Source: Clostridiales bacterium (GTDB lineage Bacteria; Bacillota; Dethiobacteria; Dethiobacterales; Dethiobacteraceae). From it: a stretch of DNA of 44,099 nucleotides. Positions within the stretch are counted from its first letter, which is position 1. Every line of letters starts with the position of its first letter. The stretch spans positions 1 to 44,099 of the forward strand of contig JAGXRM010000056.1 in the NCBI GenBank assembly GCA_018335855.1, in the 5' to 3' direction. Positions 41,032-44,099 of this stretch are shown here, one piece after another. The notes beneath the pieces are model-generated. The model worked only from the letters and a program-made list of their open reading frames with translations. It searched no databases and was not told where the DNA came from. The position numbers and the translations under genes were made by a program.

Positions 41032-41052
41032 GCCTCCCGAAAACCGGGAGGC
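41032..41052 (-). terminator. Terminator of the tRNA cluster (minus strand)
   Basis: GCCTCCCG (41032-41039) and CGGGAGGC (41045-41052) form a perfect stem. On the minus strand it is followed by TTTGTTTTG. It ends the leftward tRNA transcript. Confidence 0.8.
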
Positions 41053-41063
41053 CTTAATTTTAT

Positions 41064-41150
41064 TGGTGCGAGAGGGGGGATTTGAACCCCCACAGGCGTA
41101 TTGCCCACTAGATCCTGAGTCTAGCGTGTCTGCCGTTCCACCACTCTCGC
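41064..41150 (-). tRNA. tRNA-Leu(CAG)
   Basis: Minus-strand gene with acceptor GCGAGAG/CTCTCGC, discriminator A and encoded CCA (41066-41064). The anticodon loop CTCAGGA gives CAG. The long variable arm is typical of leucine tRNAs. Last of five tRNAs. Confidence 0.92.
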
Positions 41151-41156
41151 AAATTA

Positions 41157-41232
41157 TGGTGAGCCATGATGGACTCGAACCATCGACACCCTGATTAAAA
41201 GTCAGGTGCTCTACCGACTGAGCTAATGGCTC
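41157..41232 (-). tRNA. tRNA-Lys(TTT)
   Basis: Minus-strand gene with acceptor GAGCCAT/ATGGCTC, discriminator A and encoded CCA. The anticodon loop CTTTTAA gives TTT. Its 3' end plus flank (CTCACCATAATT) matches the recombinase-proximal repeats at 212-223 over 12 bases. Confidence 0.93.
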
Positions 41233-41278
41233 ATACGTTAAAAGAAAGGTGGAATAAAATCCACCCAGATAATATCGT

Positions 41279-41354
41279 TGGCTGGGGCGGCTGGACTCGA
41301 ACCAACGCATGCGGGAGTCAAAGTCCCGTGCCTTACCGACTTGGCTACGCCCCA
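41279..41354 (-). tRNA. tRNA-Gln(TTG)
   Basis: Minus-strand gene with acceptor TGGGGCG/CGCCCCA, discriminator G and encoded CCA. The anticodon loop CTTTGAC gives TTG. Confidence 0.92.
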
Positions 41355-41373
41355 ACACAAAAGAAATTAAAAT

Positions 41374-41459
41374 TGGTGGAGAGGACTGGATTCGAACCAG
41401 TGAAGTCTGAGACAACAGATTTACAGTCTGCCCCCTTTGGCCGGCTTGGGTACCTCTCC
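41374..41459 (-). tRNA. tRNA-Tyr(GTA)
   Basis: Minus-strand gene with acceptor GGAGAGG/CCTCTCC, encoded CCA and a long variable arm. The anticodon loop CTGTAAA gives GTA. Confidence 0.92.
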
Positions 41460-41479
41460 ACGTAAACTGATATTAAGTT

Positions 41480-41555
41480 TGGAGCCGACGATGGGACTCG
41501 AACCCGCAACCTGCTGATTACAAGTCAGCTGCTCTTCCAGTTGAGCTACGTCGGC
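41480..41555 (-). tRNA. tRNA-Thr(TGT)
   Basis: Minus-strand gene with acceptor GCCGACG/CGTCGGC, discriminator T and encoded CCA. The anticodon loop CTTGTAA gives TGT. First tRNA of the operon, 20 bases after the promoter -10. Confidence 0.92.
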
Positions 41556-41577
41556 ATGGTCATTTGCGACAATACAT

Positions 41578-41606
41578 AGTCTAACATATTTTAAATGGCA
41601 AGTCAA
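41578..41606 (-). promoter_or_regulatory. Promoter of the tRNA operon (TTGACT-17-TAGACT)
   Basis: On the minus strand TTGACT (41606-41601) and TAGACT (41583-41578) are 17 bases apart and directly precede tRNA-Thr. Confidence 0.8.
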
Positions 41607-41692
41607 CACTTTGACCGTTCTGGCAGAATGTATGTTTTTCCTGTATGTTGTGAAAACCTAGGGAAGGAGATACGATTAAGGAGGCAAATTAA

Positions 41693-42682
41693 ATGAAGGA
41701 ACAAGATTTTACAAAAATATTCGCCGACCTGGAGCGGGTAGAAAAAGAATTGAAAAAAGTGGGCAATAATCAGGAAAAACGCCAGGCTTGTTACGAACGA
41801 CTCCTGGATCTACGTAAGCGGATGGATCGTTATGTTGAGCATTGGCTGGTTTTTGAAGAAAAAATTAACGATTTACAGGAAAAATATGATTTTCTCCTTC
41901 CTGACGAACTGCCGGAATCTTTTCTACAGGCCTTTACCAGTGTTATGTCCGAAACTGAAGGTTCATATGAACAAACACCGCAACCGGAGAAGAGAGGAGT
42001 AACACCGATGGTTTTACAAGTTGAAAATGAAGCGTGCATTCGTTCATTTAGAAGAGGTTTGGGTTTTTTGGAGTTAGCCATGATGGACGAAGCAATTACG
42101 GAGTTTAGACAGGTAGTAAATCAGGAACCGGATCTTCTGCTTGCCCATTTATGCCTTGGGGTGGCTTATGCTGAGCGGGGCAAAGCGGATGAGGCAATGC
42201 GGGAACTGAGATTGGTCCAGGCTCTGACGCAGGAACCGCAGACCAGTGCGATTGTGCATAATGCATTGGGTAATCTGTACGCGGATAAGGAGCAGTATGA
42301 AAATGCTCTTCAGGAATTTGAAAAAGTGGTTGAGCTTGATCCGGAATTCTCTGTGGCTTATTTTAACCTTGGTGCAGTATATTATAATTTAGGGCATTAT
42401 GAAAAGAGCCTGGCCGCTTTTGAAAACGTGAAGAAAAAATTTCCCCGGGACTGGGAAGTCTATTTCTATCTGGGGAAAACCTATAAAAAGCTGGATAATG
42501 ATGAAGCTGCCCTAATAAACCTTCTTAAAGCTTCCCACCTGGCTTCGCATATTCCGTTTGTCGCTTTTGAGCTGGGATTGCTCTACGACCAACTGGGAGA
42601 AATCCGTAAAGCATTGGAATGCTACTATAAAGCACGTAAGCTTTTTTTAGAGCAGGAAGACCAGTCCATTGCAGGAAAATAA
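41693..42682 (+). CDS. TPR-repeat protein
   Basis: A 329-residue protein. The N-terminal ~100 residues are a charged helical/coiled-coil region (FADLERVEKELKKVGNNQEK). About six tetratricopeptide repeats follow from residue 115 to the end (AMMDEAITEFRQVVNQEPDL; YENALQEFEKVVELDPEF; YEKSLAAFENVKKKFPRD). It probably acts as a protein-protein scaffold. AAGGAGG precedes ATG 41693. It lies 60 bases before ahcY and may be co-transcribed with it. Partner unknown. Confidence 0.88.
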   Translation: MKEQDFTKIFADLERVEKELKKVGNNQEKRQACYERLLDLRKRMDRYVEHWLVFEEKINDLQEKYDFLLPDELPESFLQAFTSVMSETEGSYEQTPQPEKRGVTPMVLQVENEACIRSFRRGLGFLELAMMDEAITEFRQVVNQEPDLLLAHLCLGVAYAERGKADEAMRELRLVQALTQEPQTSAIVHNALGNLYADKEQYENALQEFEKVVELDPEFSVAYFNLGAVYYNLGHYEKSLAAFENVKKKFPRDWEVYFYLGKTYKKLDNDEAALINLLKASHLASHIPFVAFELGLLYDQLGEIRKALECYYKARKLFLEQEDQSIAGK

Positions 42683-42742
42683 AGCCGTATGAAGAAATTA
42701 AAACGGTTAAGGCTGGAATTGCGGTCACAAGGAGGTAAACAA

Positions 42743-43981
42743 ATGAGCACAATACGAAATCCAAACCTGGCAGCTGACGGGAAACTAAAAATTGACTGGG
42801 TCAAAGAACACATGCCTGTTTTAAATGAACTTGCGGCGGAATACAGGGAAACCAAGCCGTTTTCCGGATTGCGTGTAAGCATTTGCCTGCACCTGGAAGC
42901 AAAAACCGCGTATATGGCAAAAGTAATTCAGGATAGCGGTGCCCAGGTGACGATTACGGGTAGCAATCCACTGTCTACCCAGGATGACGTGGCAGCGGCC
43001 CTGGTGGCAGACGGACTCACCGTCCATTCCTGGCATGGCGCCACCGATGAGGAATATGACGAACATCTGCGTAAAACACTGGAGAGCAAGCCACATCTGA
43101 TTATTGATGACGGCGGAGATTTGGTGGCCATGCTGCACACCCGGTATCCACAACTGATAGAAAATGTCCGTGGCGGTGCTGAGGAGACAACGACGGGTCT
43201 GATTCGTCTGAGGGCAATGGCTGCTGACGGTGCACTGAAAATTCCTATGATGGCAGTTAATGATGCCTATTGTAAGTATCTTTTTGACAACCGCTATGGA
43301 ACAGGCCAGTCTGTCTGGGACGGCATCATGCGCGCTACCAATCTGGTTATTGCAGGTAAAACGGCAGTGGTTATCGGTTATGGTTGGTGCGGCAAAGGGG
43401 TGGCAATGCGTGCCCGCGGCCTGGGTGCCCGGGTCATCGTCTGTGAAGTTGACCCCATTAAGGCGGTTGAAGCAGTGATGGACGGCAATGCTGTGATGCC
43501 CTTGACCGAAGCGGCTGCCCAAGGAGATATATTTATCACTATTACCGGCTGCCGCGATGCCCTGGGTAAAGAGCACTTCTTAAACATGAAAAGCGGTGCG
43601 ATACTCTGTAATGCCGGCCACTTTGATTTGGAAATCAACAAGAAAGAACTGGCGGCCCTGTCTGACGTGAAGAGACTGGCGAGGCGCGGCGTGGAAGCAT
43701 ATGAGTTCGACGGGAAGAAAATCTACCTGATTGCCGAAGGGCGGTTGGTTAATTTAGCCGCAGCTGATGGACATCCCGCCGAAATTATGGACATGACCTT
43801 CGCGCTGCAGGTGGAAGCATTAAACTATTTAAACAGCAACCACGGCAAACTTCCCAATGATGTGATGGCACTTCCCTCAGCAGTTGACGAGAAAGTGGCA
43901 AAAAGAAAACTAAAGGCTCTTGGTATAACCATAGATGAACTTTCACATTCCCAGCAGTGTTACCTAACCAGCTGGAACTAA
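42743..43981 (+). CDS. ahcY: Adenosylhomocysteinase
   Basis: A 412-residue NAD-dependent enzyme that splits S-adenosylhomocysteine into adenosine and homocysteine. Motifs: CLHLEAKTAYMAKVI, GSNPLSTQDDVAAAL, the catalytic K/D pair in NDAYCKYLFDNRYGTGQS, and the NAD-binding GYGWCGKGVAMRARGLGA. It is the shorter form without the C-terminal extension of eukaryotic enzymes. ATG 42743 is chosen since GGAGG lies 9 bases upstream; an in-frame ATG at 42689 lacks a site. It fits with speDE and the gamma-lyase in SAM/methionine recycling. Confidence 0.95.
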   Translation: MSTIRNPNLAADGKLKIDWVKEHMPVLNELAAEYRETKPFSGLRVSICLHLEAKTAYMAKVIQDSGAQVTITGSNPLSTQDDVAAALVADGLTVHSWHGATDEEYDEHLRKTLESKPHLIIDDGGDLVAMLHTRYPQLIENVRGGAEETTTGLIRLRAMAADGALKIPMMAVNDAYCKYLFDNRYGTGQSVWDGIMRATNLVIAGKTAVVIGYGWCGKGVAMRARGLGARVIVCEVDPIKAVEAVMDGNAVMPLTEAAAQGDIFITITGCRDALGKEHFLNMKSGAILCNAGHFDLEINKKELAALSDVKRLARRGVEAYEFDGKKIYLIAEGRLVNLAAADGHPAEIMDMTFALQVEALNYLNSNHGKLPNDVMALPSAVDEKVAKRKLKALGITIDELSHSQQCYLTSWN

Positions 43982-43984
43982 AAG

Positions 43985-44099
43985 AGGGGGCAGGCTGTTG
44001 AAAAGCGGCGCCTAGACTTCGTTGCTCAACCTGTTGGCTTCCTCAACGTATAGACATACGCCTGCAGAGCCATCAGGTCTCGCGCCTCGCTATGCTTGC
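43985..44099. repeat. GC-rich non-coding tail, possible dispersed repeat arm cut by window edge
   Basis: After ahcY there is no open frame. The segment begins GGGGCAGGCTGTTGAAAAGCG and runs in GC-rich sequence to the edge, ending GCGCCTCGCTATGCTTGC. It resembles one side of a long repeat whose second arm (CGCTTTTCAACAGCC) would lie just outside. I see no ahcY terminator. Low certainty. Confidence 0.3.

Noticed and set aside
40927-41415. A 162-codon minus-strand open frame
   Set aside because: It lies across the tRNA genes and their terminator; the tRNAs explain the sequence.
42821-43576. A 251-codon minus-strand open frame
   Set aside because: It is antisense to adenosylhomocysteinase, has no family signature, and reflects codon bias of the real gene.
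1-44099. CRISPR array
   Set aside because: No set of regularly spaced direct repeats was seen; the repeats present are inverted pairs.

Overview
The window looks like a chromosome segment of an anaerobic, low-to-mid GC Firmicute of the clostridial/Peptococcaceae-Dethiobacter type. I infer this from the strong GGAGG ribosome binding sites, sigma-A promoters, ferredoxin-linked 2-oxoacid oxidoreductase, phosphotransbutyrylase/butyrate kinase, rubredoxin, TAXI-TRAP transporter and DctQM-fused permease. No species can be named from the sequence alone. There is no rRNA and no CRISPR array.

Layout. 1-727: the 5' end of a tyrosine recombinase (minus strand), four copies of a 10-mer in two inverted pairs, and a REP-like inverted repeat. 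728-4460: a GntR regulator followed by korDABC (ferredoxin, alpha, beta, gamma). 4486-6284: a small unknown protein and glucose-6-phosphate isomerase. 6330-7839: a c-di-GMP-I riboswitch with its own promoter, now followed by decayed genes (a CxxCH haem protein and an internally deleted CheY). 7878-12962: a very large S8 protease with a vWA-like region, a LysM protein and a small membrane protein. 13102-18145: long-chain acyl-CoA synthetase, PIN-PhoH ATPase, CBS protein and SprT-like protein. 18234-23795: a five-gene oligopeptide ABC transporter. 23869-28473: DUF885 peptidase, buk-ptb, rubredoxin and a 5'-truncated ferritin. 28508-31921: leader hairpins, a stub ORF carrying a palindromic repeat, an aromatic-acid-exporter-like protein, a PAS-GGDEF diguanylate cyclase, a 48-residue protein and relics of an iron-type ABC transporter. 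32130-35259: TAXI-TRAP transporter. 35339-35509: a chain of hairpins ending in a terminator. 35733-39714: speD-speE-ndk, a lipoprotein, a HemZ-like radical SAM protein and an FMN-binding protein. 39818-40944: a PLP gamma-lyase with a short N terminus. 41064-41555: five tRNA genes. 41693-43981: a TPR protein and S-adenosylhomocysteinase.

How the genes fit together. 2-oxoacid oxidation to acyl-CoA (kor), fatty acid activation and ptb-buk form a CoA-ester/ATP economy typical of fermentative or syntrophic anaerobes. Peptide uptake and two peptidases feed amino acids into it. SpeD/SpeE, the gamma-lyase and AhcY belong to the SAM/methionine cycle. The c-di-GMP riboswitch and the PAS-GGDEF protein belong to one signalling network, although the riboswitch's original target seems to be lost.

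Two themes stand out. First, four genes have a strong Shine-Dalgarno sequence and homology that point to AUU or CUG start codons (korB, CBS protein, PhoH, peptide-binding protein). Second, there are many deletion relics (CxxCH protein, CheY, ferritin, iron ABC transporter, a possible hydF stub). A 12-base match links the recombinase-proximal repeats to the 3' end of the tRNA-Lys gene.
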